A stretch of 64,000 nt of DNA from Niebla homalea (taxonomy: Eukaryota; Ascomycota; Lecanoromycetes; Lecanorales; Ramalinaceae), in contig JAHGAU010000025.1 of the NCBI GenBank assembly GCA_019925105.1, forward strand, positions 124,001-188,000. Reading direction: 5' to 3'. The notes under the pieces were generated by a model, which searched no databases, was not told the DNA's origin, and saw nothing but the letters and a program-made list of their open reading frames with translations. Below are positions 13,946-25,290 of the stretch, piece after piece. The position numbers were made by a program, and so were the translations under genes. Position 1 is the first letter of the stretch. The number at the start of each line of letters is the position of its first letter.

Positions 13946-14119
13946 TATTAGGGTATTAAGAAATAATTTAAGTAAATAATTAAATTTCAACTATAAATAA
14001 GAAATCTAAATAACGTGTATATATTTATATAATTGCAGGTATTATACGTTAAGTCCAATCGGGCTTAGCGCTTTGGCTGCACGCTAGGTTGCCAATACCA
14101 CAGCTCTTACACCGTGACA
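13946..14119 (-). repeat. 5' LTR of the gypsy element
   Basis: 174-bp partner of 751-924. Its right third is nearly unmutated (ends accgtgaca) while its left part is RIP-converted (tattaggg for tgtcaggg), so mutation fades out within the LTR. It is followed by the duplicated gaatt. Confidence 0.92.
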
Positions 14120-16215
14120 GAATTATACGGTTAACTTTATCTGCCCTAGCTCCGACGTTTATCCGCTTAAAGGATTTCTTCGCAAAAGCTTTTCCAGTTT
14201 ATCACAATATAATAACAGCTAATGCGAAACCGTCTTTCTCTGTCCCTTATTATAGTACCTATAATTTCCCGTTCTCGAAGCCGGGCTACGTTCCTCCGGA
14301 AAAGATAATCCTTAAGTCCGATATTATAGCTCGTTCTCGCCCGAATAAGCGCCGGTATTACCCTTATTTTCTCTAGCTTTTTGGCTCTTTATATAATATT
14401 CTTCATTTTTTGCTGTAACTTTTACGCTTTAAATAGCCAGAACTACCGTTCCCGATATACATAAAGGATCCCTTATCGGCGTAACGTCCTTGCTGCCGAG
14501 ACGAGTGGAAAGAGATTAGAAGGGGGGGTAAAGCGTTTATCGATCTATTTAAGGGAAGCAATAATAATAGATAGTATAGCCGCTTACCGAGCTCCAGTAT
14601 AGCATATAGAAGACCAAAATTATCGACTTTCTTTTTGCTTCAACATATTTTATAGAAATCGATAGAAATATTTAAAGCGTGTTTTGTTTCTCTAATCAAG
14701 TTTTTAAAATACTCTCCTGTCTTCCGCTACATATCGGGTTGGCCCTTGCCTCCTTTTTTTCCTTCGTCAGCGTGCGTATAACTCTCGGTTAAGAAAGTAT
14801 TATGGGTAGGTTCCAGTCAGGCAGACGATTGTGAGCATAACGAGGCCTTGGCGATCACCGTTTTTTGTTCTTTTCGGTCCTAATAATAATAACGAATCGA
14901 TCGCTTACGGGCTTTAGATCCTCTAGTACCGCGGGGGATTACTGATTTTGCTATCGTAAAGAATATTGTTATCTCGGGCGAGGCGGGTTAGAAGGATAGC
15001 TAAACCCGGGGGTGAGACAAAGACCTTCGGTAATTACGGCTATAAGGGAAGGGAGTTGTTCGAGCTAATAAATAAATTGATTTTACTTTTTAACTAAGAA
15101 ACAGGGAAGCTATCTTATGCTTTTAGTAACTCGAAACGTAGTCGAGAGAGGAATAGCGGGGTATTTATAAACTTTCTAAACGATAAAACGGAAAGTATAA
15201 CTAACGGTCTCGAGGCTTGCGCTGGTAATAGTGTCGACCCCGTTATTAATATGGGGAAAGGTCTTTTACGCTTCAAACCATTTCGAGAATCTGGTCTAAT
15301 ATACGCCGCGAATTCGACAAAAAGTTACCAAGGAACTTTTAAAATACTATAACTTTAATATAGAAGATCCTAGCGCTATTTTAGATTACCGTAATCGAAG
15401 ATCCGTCGGTCAATAAAAATTCGTCGGTAGCTGGACGTTTCTGAAACTGCTTTTACGATTTATTTGGTTCGGTCTAACACTGGCCAGATACGTATATAGG
15501 CGTAACCGGAGTCTAATAGAAGGATTAATAAGCGGGTCCGATTCAAGCGGCATTTTTTCGTATAAATCTTCCTCCGATAATAGGAAATAAGTCAGTTAGC
15601 GTCGAAGGAGCTTGTGTGCTAAGGTCAATATCCTGGCCGCGTATGGGTATCCTTAATAACATTCGTTCTCTACGTTACCGAAATTCAGAGCTCCTAACGC
15701 CCTAACGTATGCTGTTCAACAATTAAAGCCTAGCGCCTACGTCGTACCGCTTTTAAGTGAAATAATGGGAAAGTCTATTATAGTTAATAAGCAGAATTAA
15801 GCCGCGGAGGAAATATTAGGGAAGCTGGGAACTCGATAGCAAAGGCCCGAGGCGAAACTTACGGTCTATACGGTGGCGATTGCTCGTGAAAGCTGCCAGT
15901 CCCGAATGCCATGGATTTTGGCTAACCCGGTGCCTTGCTTCTCGCCGTTTTTTGGCCGGGGTCCAGCTAAGGTAGATAGGTGCGAGATATAGAGAAGTAT
16001 AAGATACAGGCTTATTGATCTCTCTACCCGGATAGCCAAAGCTTATATAATAATATATTCAGCTGTTAGCATAATTAATCTCGGATATGGAGGTTGGAGG
16101 AACCCAAAAAGGTCAATTTGAATACCTATTATCAATTCCAGTTACAGAAACGGCAACGACAATTAAATCACAAGCAAAACACAAGCAAAACCGGCTATCC
16201 TTTATTCCATTGAAT
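14120..16215. other. degraded single-copy-looking DNA, no gene recognised
   Basis: Composition is intermediate and no frame has a recognisable domain. A 95-codon plus frame at 14089-14376 begins inside the LTR and is therefore not a gene as it stands, although its portion after 14125 may derive from one. The flank pairs with 1-745 across the gypsy insertion. Confidence 0.5.
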
Positions 16216-16480
16216 CAGAGATTGAAGAGATTGATATATTGAATCAGGGATTGAAATACTAGCCCTATCGCGCGTTTAAACTGCCTTAAGTCGTTCGTTA
16301 TCTCGGTCACCTTTTGCTCTAAGCGTTTGGACTTACGTAAGTCGTTCGCTATCTCGGTCGTCTTTTCCTATAAAACGTAAAAGTAGTTATTAAGGCGTTT
16401 AATATCCTAACGGCGTTCCGCCGCCTCGTTACGAACCTTTTTAATTAAATCTTATAATTATTATAACTTATAATCGGCAA
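16216..16480 (-). pseudogene. relic of a coiled-coil protein, C-terminal part
   Basis: The minus strand reads as one frame with two TAG stops (each explainable as CAG-to-TAG) and ends with TAA near 16216. It contains a 51-bp direct repeat (16287-16337 and 16338 onward) encoding a 17-residue unit. The core TEI-NDLR--KR is repeated and has heptad-like spacing, so a coiled coil is likely. I do not recognise the family. Similar tails occur in some fungal transposase-like proteins, but nothing here proves that. Confidence 0.45.
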
Positions 16481-16590
16481 AGTTCTCGAAACGGCGGGGG
16501 CCGGTTTCGTTATTTTTATAATCGCGCTTACGTTTCTTATTAAAAGGGCTTAGTACTAATATGGGATTGGCCGGTACCAAGGGAGTAATA

Positions 16591-16882
16591 CCGGGCGGAG
16601 AAGGCAGGGATAATAGTATTATAGAAGCGTAGCCGTCGACTATACGGACCGGTCAGCGAATAAAAGAAATAGAGATAGCTAAACGGAATATCTAGGTTAC
16701 GAATATAGGCCGAAAGTAGGCTCGAGAAGTTGGTGACCGGGCAGAGAATATAGGGACAGTAATACTATAGAAGCGTGGCCGTCGACTATACGGACCGGTT
16801 AGCGAATAAAAGAAATAGAGATAGCCAAGCGGAACATCTGGGTCACGAATATGGGCCAAAGATGGGCTCGAAAAGAGATTTA
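16591..16882. repeat. 146-bp tandem duplication
   Basis: Two adjacent copies (16591-16736 and 16737-16882) match with a constant 146-bp offset. Differences are mostly C/T and G/A transitions. Because 146 is not a multiple of three, the duplication shifts any frame crossing it, which includes the minus-strand relic just downstream. Confidence 0.88.
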
Positions 16883-18533
16883 CCGCCGTCTTAGTCAATT
16901 AACCCATCGAGTGCTTAATCGTGGCTTTATGGTGTTTGTATTATCGACGTATTCAAGTCGGAGAGTAAGAGTGAATCACAAATAGGTAAATCGTTTGTAT
17001 TATTGTTCTGGCAATATATGGGTTAATTACTAAAGATATAGAATCTATACGTAAATAAGAAAAATAACGTTACTTACGACGATATATTAAACGGATTAAA
17101 AATACATAAATAACGCTAAATATTTTAAAATGAAATAACGTTAAAACTAAAGCTTATATTTCCGATATTTACTTTTAATAAGTTAAAAGAAAGTATCTCC
17201 TTATTCCTTCTCCCCCGTCTTTAATAATCCATTACTAGTAATCTATAGCCCGTAATTAAACGCTTATATAATTATATATTAGCCTAATACCCTTATACGA
17301 GGGAGCGAAGGAGGTTACAAGGCATTATAGCGTGCCAAATACGCGGTATATAAAGAGCCGCCCCTTAGTTACCCCACATCCCAGTATTACTAGCCAATAT
17401 ATAATAACTCTTTTGCGTATTACGGCCTGTAACAGATCTTCCAATAAGGGCCTCGTAATAGCGCAATAAGTCTCGTGGCCAGAAGTAATAAAAGTGGGGC
17501 TGTCGCCGTTAACTCGCCCCTTAATAACCGCTTTTTGGGATTTTAACGATATTTAATAATAATAATTAATTAGCGTAATACTTTTTACCGCTTATCTCTT
17601 TCCGAGTTATAGCGGTCGGTCGATATAGGATATATTTAAAAGCGTTTTAAAATATACGAATTATAATTATAACGCCGTTAATAATATATATCGGACCCTA
17701 TAGATACTAGGCTAGACGGAACCGTATATCGAACGGCATTGGACGTTACTCCTCGTTATAGAAATATAGGTCGGCGTTTATTATTATATATTTATAATTT
17801 AATCCTTTTTTCGATAATACGTATATATAATTTAACGATTATTTAAGGTATAAAAGCGACTCCGTTAAAATATTTTACCAGCGTAAAAGCTTTATAGAAC
17901 TCTAATTATATAATAATATAATATTAAAGTCCGTTAGCGGCCGAGTATTTCGGCGTTATAAAGCTTTTCTCCTAGCGGCAAATAATATATTCTTTAACCT
18001 TCAAAACTGTTTAGCTTCTATTCTAAAAGGAGTAAAGATATTATGGGCGAAGTTATCTTAGCTAAAAAATCTATTGTTCTTAATTATATATGGTTCTTTG
18101 CCCTAGCCTTTAGTATAATACGGCCTTTTTTTAGAAGTCCCGACTTTAAGAGTTATTTCTTATCGTCCAAGTGCTTAATACGTACCTTCAGCGTATCTTA
18201 TAGTCTGAGCTATATTGAGTACGTTACCACCGGTATTATTACTTTTTAAGCGGTATTAGCGGATCGAATATAGTCGCGTAATCCGAATTACTATAATGAC
18301 TAGATCAGTATAAAAAAAGCCTTATATATAATACATAATAAATATTAGATATAATTCTATTTTTAAATAAAATAGCTCGGCAGTTTCCAGCGTCTATATA
18401 TAGAAGCCCTGGACGATAAAAAGGCAATATAAGACCTTATTATTATCCTAGCTAGGCTAAAAAAATACTATTAAGCGATTATTAACGTTTTAAAAATGGA
18501 TAAGGATTAAGAACACTAGGTAATACTAAAGTT
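16883..18533. other. degraded sequence with fragments of unknown coding DNA
   Basis: AT-rich to intermediate sequence. Short stretches between 17.6 and 18.4 kb read as protein-like on the plus strand with RIP-type stops, but no domain can be named. The 68-codon frame at 18043-18249 is not convincing alone. Confidence 0.4.
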
Positions 18534-18830
18534 ACGAGGGTCGGTAGGGTTAATCGAGTATTCGGACGAGCTTCCTTTATATAAGAAGGCAGGGCTCGGG
18601 GCTAGTATTAATAATAGCGATAGTAGCGCTAGCGGCGGTAGCGGTAACCGCGGGGTTATTTATCGAAAAAGGAGGTAGGATAAAAAGAAGGGGGAAGCTC
18701 AAGCGGAGCCGCGGGTAAAAGCGAAAAAGAAGGCTAAGGCGATAAAAGTAGGAAAAGGCGGATCGGACGTATGGGTTAAGAGAGTTCGTGGTAAGTTATA
18801 TTAAGTCAGGAAAACTAGGGAGAAAAAGCC
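18534..18830 (+). pseudogene. relic of a basic, low-complexity protein
   Basis: One plus frame shows an acidic/aliphatic segment, a Ser/Gly-rich linker (18610-18655) and then a Lys/Arg/Ala-rich stretch (18670-18800). Only TAG/TAA stops of CAG/CAA origin interrupt it. Composition suggests a nuclear protein tail. No family is recognised, and the N-terminal side is lost in degraded DNA. Confidence 0.35.
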
Positions 18831-20282
18831 GAGATAATAGACGTAATAGTGAATGGATCGGACGAACGGGCCTCTAGTATCGGCCTTTATAGCCAACGGA
18901 GGAGATAGCTTCGTCCAGGAATCCTAATTAATAAAGCATGCTTTTCGCTTTTCCCAGCTAACATACTAGTCTTTCTAGTACCCTAACCGAAATGCCCCCC
19001 GCATATATATCGCTCAGCCCTAGCTTTTCCGATTCTCAATTGACTACCATTCTTACTGCTTATTCTTACTACCAGTATGCTTCGATTTGACAAATATATA
19101 AAGTTAGCCGGGGAAGCGGAGAGATTAAGGTTGACGACTGCTTATACCCGGTAAGCTTTATATGAATTCGGAGTGTAAATCGGACTAAGCGAATATAGGA
19201 TGCTCCAGACATATATTTCTGAGTTAGTGCGATAGTAACGGCAGACGGCAAGTATTAGCTATGGTATTCTGGGGAAGGAAAGAAGGGAAATTCAATCAAT
19301 CCGTAAGGAGAAAAGATACTGATAAAGCATTCTGGGGCTCTTAGCGTTATTAACGGGAGATAGAGTATTTTGTTAGTAGTATAAAATCCGATTTTGCTAG
19401 GGATTAGATTATTTTATATTATATTTATTTTTATTTTTATATTTACTTTGCGGGATTAACCAATAACAGATAACACGACTTAACAATACTTAAGACCTAC
19501 GATTTAGTTCTTCCCCCCCCGGGACATATTAGCGTAATAAGATAGAACGACGGGCTATACGACCAAATATATTACCGATTAAGAAATCGTATACACGTCG
19601 GTAACCGCGTAAAAAACAGAGCAAGCTCGTAGACGCCCCGCGTAAGATATAAAAGAGCCGATAGTAAAACGAAAAGAATAATAAACAGAATAAAGATCAA
19701 AACGAGGACTCGAGCGAGCAGCAAAATAGCCCGCAGGATAAATAAAAAAGCCGATAGTAGAGTTTAATCTTAATAAAGCCATCTTCAAGCCCGACCCGCT
19801 AAAACTTAACGATTAAAGCTGTTTTAAACGTAAACTTAAAAGCGGCTTTTAATTATACCGATTTAATTGGATTTTTGAATATTTCGAATTTCAAATACGT
19901 ATTTAATTTTGGAAATGAGATTATTATTAAAAAATCGCAAATCTCTAATATTATTAATTTACGATACGCTTAGGATATTTCGGTCGTTTAAAACCAAGTT
20001 AACCGACTTAGAACTAGTAATATATATATTCTACTTATTATTTAGAATTAATAGTAAAAAATTATTATTTAGCTCGCGAATAATAATAAGGATATTAACT
20101 ATAATCTTCGACTTATAAAAAAAATTTCAAAATAGTTTTTTTAATTCGGGAAGCGTATCTTCGATTAATAAGGTATTCTTTTAACTTAAGTTTTATTAAA
20201 GGCTAAATTTTTCGAAAAACGCCTATTATTTAAAAACTCTTTATAAGCTATAATAGAATTCGTTAAACTTATATCGAAAGAA
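18831..20282. other. degraded sequence, no gene recognised
   Basis: AT-rich with stops in all frames. Short open frames at 19069-19251 and 19579-19788 (minus) and 19909-20118 (plus) show no motif or start context. Nothing supportable is seen. Confidence 0.45.
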
Positions 20283-21970
20283 GAAAATTGGAAAATATTA
20301 ATTAATATTATTAAAAAACGGAGCCGCGAGAACATAAAAGAACTATATTAAAGATACGATCCCTATTTTTATCCCGCTAATATCCGAGCTACTATAGCGG
20401 TTAAGCGGCCAAAAAAACGAAGTTATAAGGACGTTCAAAATAACGGTAAAAGCAGCCTCGATTCGATAGATTCTGCAATCGGATTATCGCGACTGGCGAA
20501 ACGATTAAAAGATTTATCGAGGTGCCTTACGACGGCAGAAGACAACCTTTTACTATTTATTCTACTAAAAACTAAAGCTAAAGCTAAATCGTTAGACGAT
20601 ATAAGTCTTAAATTACCAAGAAAAGCTTTAATATCGGTGTTTAATTATAAATTTCCCGAACTGCCACTCGGGTACTTTAGTCCCGAGGCTTTTAACCCTT
20701 CCACGCTATTTAATAAATCCAAAACCAGTTAGCAGCTTTTTTCTCCCCTGTCACCGTTTAGCCAAACCGCGGAAAATCCAGTGCCGCTTCTAACTAATAA
20801 TAATAATATTTCCGTTAATCTCTATTGCGGTTATTCTGTAACCGATTAGGAATCCGTTCTTAAGACCTTCGATCCGAAAATCAAGCTCTTTTCGACGGTT
20901 ATTAACGAATCTTTTAAGTCTAACGCCCCTTAATATTATATTATTATATATCCGCTTTATTTTGTTCTAGTTTTTAATAATAGAAAGCGTTGGTTAAAAC
21001 CGCTTTCGGATAAAATTGATCGAATCTTTATATTTATATACGACGCGTAACGAGGATACTAGACTTTAGTAATAATAGTAGTTAAGGAGGCTTTTAGTGA
21101 TATATATAACTTTTTTACCCGCCCGTAGTTCGATAAACGGCTTATCTTAAGGCTAAATAACTTTACGTAAGGAAAAACGTTATAATTAAATATTTAAAAA
21201 ATACGATTAGCTTCTTACCCCAAGTAATCTAATGATTACGATTACGGCGTTTATATTGTTATAAATGCTTTCTTCCTTATAGATAATATTGCTTTATTTA
21301 AAACGCATAATTGCGACGTATAAAGAATAGTATATCGCGCCCTTATAAGTAAATATACCGAGAATATAAAACTGGATGATTTGCTATACTTTTACGATAC
21401 CGATAGCGAGGACGCTCTGCTTTACCCTAGAGATAAAGATCTATTGGTTATCCGTATTATATTGACCTCGTTTAAAAATAACGGACCAATATATAAACCC
21501 AAAAAGAATAATTCCAAGCTCTTTAGACTTCCGCAACCGCAATTAGGCAGGTTATGGAAGTTCTTAAGCGGTAACGCCGGCTCGAATATTTTTCCGCCGT
21601 TTAAAAGCTTTAAACGGGCTAAAAAACTATTAGTAAGTACGTAACTTTTATAAATAACTATAGCCAGTTCTCAGCCGAGTTTCGGAGCTTAAACGTTTTT
21701 GCGGTTATATAATTTACGTAAGCCGCTAACGACCAAAAGTTCTAAAAACTATTATTATAGATGCAATCCGCGTACGCTAAGATGCTCTAGGTTACGGATC
21801 GGATAAAAATAACGAAGTATATTATACGATAATATAAAGAGTAATTAAGCAAATTAAAGTCGGCCATAAAACGATACCTAGGAACTGCCCGGGACCGGCT
21901 CGATCTAATGAAAAACGCGGTCCGTAAACTAGAAAAGATAATGAAGCTGTAGCTATAATCCTTTATGCTC
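20283..21970 (+). pseudogene. Ulp1/C48 cysteine protease-like gene, RIP-inactivated
   Basis: A single plus frame can be followed from about 20283 to 21644, broken only by TAA/TAG codons. The middle resembles the SUMO-protease (Ulp1, C48) fold: a Trp-containing strand followed by an FIYDA segment (20990-21045), then SNDYDYGVYIVINAFFL at 21228-21272. That matches the family's Q-x-N-x-x-D-C-G-V motif with the catalytic Cys codon TGC changed to TAC (21243-21245). A Lys/Leu-rich coiled-coil tail continues after 21.64 kb in another frame, next to a GTAAGT, so an intron or a frameshift lies there. Such enzymes cleave SUMO-like proteins and are often expanded near fungal transposons. This one is dead. 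The N-terminus is undefined. Confidence 0.6.
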
Positions 21971-22420
21971 TATTTATTTAAGCTATAGCTCGAACGAGAT
22001 AGCTGTTTATATTTAAATCTATGTAATCGCCCCTCGCCTTAAATATCTTTCCTTTTTTTCGTTATAGAAATTACCGTCCGCGTTAACCTCCTTGAGCAGC
22101 CGTAGTGCTTATAATCCCTAACACAATATAACAATATCCTATACGCTAAAAAAACACTAATAATATTACGCCCGCTGCAAGTCGGATATCCGGTTCAAAT
22201 TTTAACGTATACGGGACTCTTTTCTTGGTTTTTAGGGGGATCGGGGCGGCTTACGTAAATAAGTCTCCTTATCTATTGGATTTATGCGGGGCGATATCGC
22301 GTTAATGTTTTGCTCGATGAGATTAGGGTGTTTTTTTTTGTTTATAAAAATGGGAGCATACTGTAGCGAGGTATGGCCTAAGATAGTGTTGTTCTTGTAA
22401 CGTGATTCATGAAGTGAGAT
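21971..22420. other. short flank before the copia element
   Basis: Intermediate composition, with no frame or motif that I can support. Confidence 0.45.
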
Positions 22421-22569
22421 TATCTGAATTATATAAGGAATAACTATCTATAGGAAATCCACGGCCTTATTAAGACCTGCCCGTATTATAGTTACTTGCT
22501 ATAAGCCCTTTATTTACTTGTTATACACCCTTTATTACCTTTTTTTATGTTTTCTTATAATACGTAATC
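22421..22569 (-). repeat. copia 3' LTR, left piece
   Basis: First 149 bp of the split LTR. It continues at 24209-24262 after the nested element and the second copy of its taatc duplication. Confidence 0.85.
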
Positions 22570-22740
22570 TATTATGGTTCCAGTAGCCTTGCTCCTATGC
22601 TCGGTCTACTTGCCCTATAAGAACTAGTTCCCGGGGGGTCTTAGCGCACATATTTATTATGCGTATATTACTTATACTATAGCCACCCTTATAGCTATTA
22701 TTCCGTCCATAGCTCGACCTTATGGATCAGTTCCCTAATA
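22570..22740 (+). repeat. 5' LTR of the short non-autonomous element
   Basis: 171 bp, matching 24033-24203 with mainly C/T and G/A differences. Preceded by taatc. Confidence 0.9.
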
Positions 22741-24032
22741 TAATAATAGCTATCCTTCTGTATAGCGGGGTTAATTATGAGCCTTATATATAATCGTATT
22801 TTACCAAAACAATACTATTAGTCAGTCAGTCGGCTTAGTAGCAGCCGGAGTATTGCGTCGACCGGGACGGATACCAATAAGTTAATAAATTAGTTAAGCC
22901 GTATAATAATTACGTATTACGAGCCTATAAGATATTAATAACTATAAAACCCTTAAAGTTAGGGTAAAGTTTATAAGCCGAAATGGCTAATATTAAGTAA
23001 GTGTTAATACTAGTAATAATTAGAATAAGGACGGATAAAAGGCCCGAGTAAGTGCTTTTACAATAAGAATAAGGACTTAGAAAAAGGATAATTAAGAGGC
23101 CCGAATAAATACTCTTAATAAAAGAACGTTCAAAATGATACCGTAAATAGGCCTATTATTAAAATCTTTTTAAACCGTATAACAAACTTACGTATTTCAT
23201 TATTTTACCCGTAATATAAGGTATTGATATTACGATATTTAAATAAGCTAGTCATTAAAGCAGTACGTTAAACGTACGTAATAAACTTGCTTAATAGTGT
23301 TTTAATTTAATTTTTTAATTAATAAATAAATTGATCTTTTTAACTTTATAAATCCTTTAGCGGATATATTATTAATACGTTATAAATTTATGAGACGTCG
23401 ATAGCTACGGGGCCCTTAAAATAAAGGTAGAACCTGCAGGCCGGAATAGCTAGTATTAAACGGGCGTTAACTAATAGTGATACCGATAGGAATAATATTA
23501 CGGGCGGAGTAAAAATAGGGTGGATTTAAATCTATAAATGCGACGACGGTATCAGGGGTAAAAGCCACTTAATAAATAAATGGCTTTAGCTTATCTATAT
23601 AGATACCCCGTTAATCTTTTTAGTTTTTATCGATTTTTTTAAATATACGATATCGTAATCTATGAAGCTTATTATAAAAATATTTAACTTTTTAATTAAA
23701 GATACTCTGTAACTCCGCAACGTCGTAACGACTATAATTATTTTCGAAATAAGCTAATACCGAAAAGGAAACAATATACGACTCGGGTTTATTACGGAAA
23801 TAATATTTTTAAACGATTCAGCTCGAAATCAATTTTTTTTAATCGGTTTTATTACGTTTACGGTATAGATTTCGATTTTATTTAACCGGCTTATTCAAAA
23901 GTTGGATCTTAATTACCACGTTTGTTCAAAATATTAGCTATATACCCGGTAATTCCTTTTAATAATAACTAGCGACGAAAAGGGTGGATTTAATTGGTTC
24001 TTAGGAGCTTACCGTCGTGGAGGGGGGGATCG

Positions 24033-24203
24033 TATTATGGTTCCAGTAGCCTTACTCCTATACTCGGTTTACTTGCCCCATAAGGAATAGCTCCCGGGGG
24101 GTCTTGGCGCACACACTTATTATGCGTATACCACCTATACTATAGCCACCCTCATAGCTATTATTCCGTCCATAGCTCGACCTCATGGATCAGTTCCCTA
24201 ATA
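24033..24203 (+). repeat. 3' LTR of the short non-autonomous element
   Basis: 171-bp partner of 22570-22740, preceded by the purine tract and followed by taatc. It is less RIP-mutated in its second half than the left copy. Confidence 0.9.
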
Positions 24204-24208
24204 TAATC

Positions 24209-24262
24209 CACCAATCGCAATCTAAAAATAAAGATTTAAAAGAAATATTAATAGTTCCAATA
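24209..24262 (-). repeat. copia 3' LTR, right piece
   Basis: The 54 bp that complete the split copia LTR. They align with 28992-29045 and end ccaata, as does the other LTR. Confidence 0.82.
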
Positions 24263-25119
24263 TTCTTTTTGTTAATAACGTCCTTTAGTTTATCCGGGGT
24301 ACGTTCTATATACCTAAAAGTTTACGAATTAGGATATATTCCGTTTATTTAAATAATTTAACTAGGATATCCGTAATTTATTCCTTAAAAAGAACTTATT
24401 CGAGATTTAACTTATTAATTTCGATTATTATTTTTCGAACGAATTAAAAATAATTCCGTATACATTTAGTACGGTTATAATCGGATAATTTATTAATTAT
24501 TCTTATCGCCGCTTAATTATTAATTCGCAAAATAACTAAATAAATATCATTACTTATATAACCCAGCTTTTTAAAAAATAGGCTTAAGAAAAGACTTTTT
24601 CGGGCGGTTTTATAAGCCGTATTATATTCGGACTTAGCTAATAGAACGGTAACGATGTTTTATCGACGTAATCGAGTTAAAATCGGTCCGATTTAATATT
24701 AAAAAATATACCCTAATATTAACCTCGAGGTTTCTTAAACGTTTAAATAAAAAACGTTTATATATCCGATAGACTTATTATTTTTCTTTTTAACGGGCTT
24801 ATAATATATATTTATATAAATCGTTAAATTTAAGTATTTAATAACACAATTAGTTCTATTAATATATTCTATTATTAGATTCGTAATAAAATTTTTTAAT
24901 TTATTAATAATATATAGGATATCGAAACGGGTTATTTAAACTATTTATTATAAAGTATTTATAAAAAATATATATAGCTTTTGCTCGACTTTTATTATAT
25001 TATGTCCTTTTAGCGCTTTCTTAAAAACCACTTTTTTTATTATAAGAATATAAGGTTTTTTTTATAATAAAGTTTTATATCTATTTATTCCAATAATCTT
25101 TTAATATAAATAATTTATA

Positions 25120-25290
25120 TAATTTCGTCTAATATTTATACCTAGGTATTATCCGATATCCCCCAGCTCCTTAAAACGGAAATACTTCTTAAGCTCCTCC
25201 TTAATTTATAAGATTATTAACTTTTTTTTTACGATAATTAGGATATTATCGACGTAGATAGTAATAATATTATTCTTTTTGAAATATCGA
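25120..25290 (-). pseudogene. copia reverse transcriptase relic
   Basis: The minus strand reads IYVDNILII, then a Lys-rich helix, KKYFRFKELGDIG and YLGINI. This is the copia order YVDDILI..F-MKDLG..YLGI. One catalytic Asp is now Asn, a G-to-A change. Neighbouring sequence up to 28.8 kb should hold the remaining copia gag and integrase regions but is too mutated for me to delimit them. Confidence 0.82.

Larger units (their letters stand above)
751..14119 (-). mobile_element. Ty3/gypsy LTR retrotransposon, RIP-mutated, with two nested insertions
   Basis: Two 174-bp direct repeats (751-924 and 13946-14119) bound the element. A perfect 5-bp target duplication, gaatt, lies outside it at 746-750 and 14120-14124. 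In the sense direction the LTRs start TGTCACGG and end CCTGA(C/T)A, with C-to-T/G-to-A changes at the left copy. A C-rich tract at 928-938 is a polypurine tract on the minus strand next to the left LTR, so the element reads right to left. Degenerate Ty3-type reverse transcriptase is readable on the minus strand near 3.65-4.4 kb. The body is almost purely A/T plus CpG, as expected after RIP. It is interrupted by a LINE (7371-13134) and an inverted-repeat element (4945-5801). Without these it is about 6.7 kb, normal for the class. No frame is intact. Confidence 0.93.
22570..24203 (+). mobile_element. short non-autonomous LTR element (1634 bp), RIP-mutated copy
   Basis: Two 171-bp LTRs (22570-22740 and 24033-24203) are flanked by a perfect 5-bp duplication, taatc (22565-22569 and 24204-24208). 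Ends read tattatgg..ccctaata, RIP forms of TGTCATGG..CCCTGACA. A purine tract (ggagggggggatcg) precedes the right LTR, so it reads on the plus strand. The 1.29-kb interior has no pol-like frame. Its first about 40 bp (taataatagctatccttctg..) and an internal taccaaaacaata block are shared with the minus-strand element at 59229-61160. They are the same family although the LTR middles differ. It is inserted in a copia LTR and so is younger than the copia element. Confidence 0.9.

Noticed and set aside
14089..14376. A 95-codon plus-strand gene
   Set aside because: It starts inside the gypsy LTR and crosses the LTR end and target duplication, so it cannot be an original gene.
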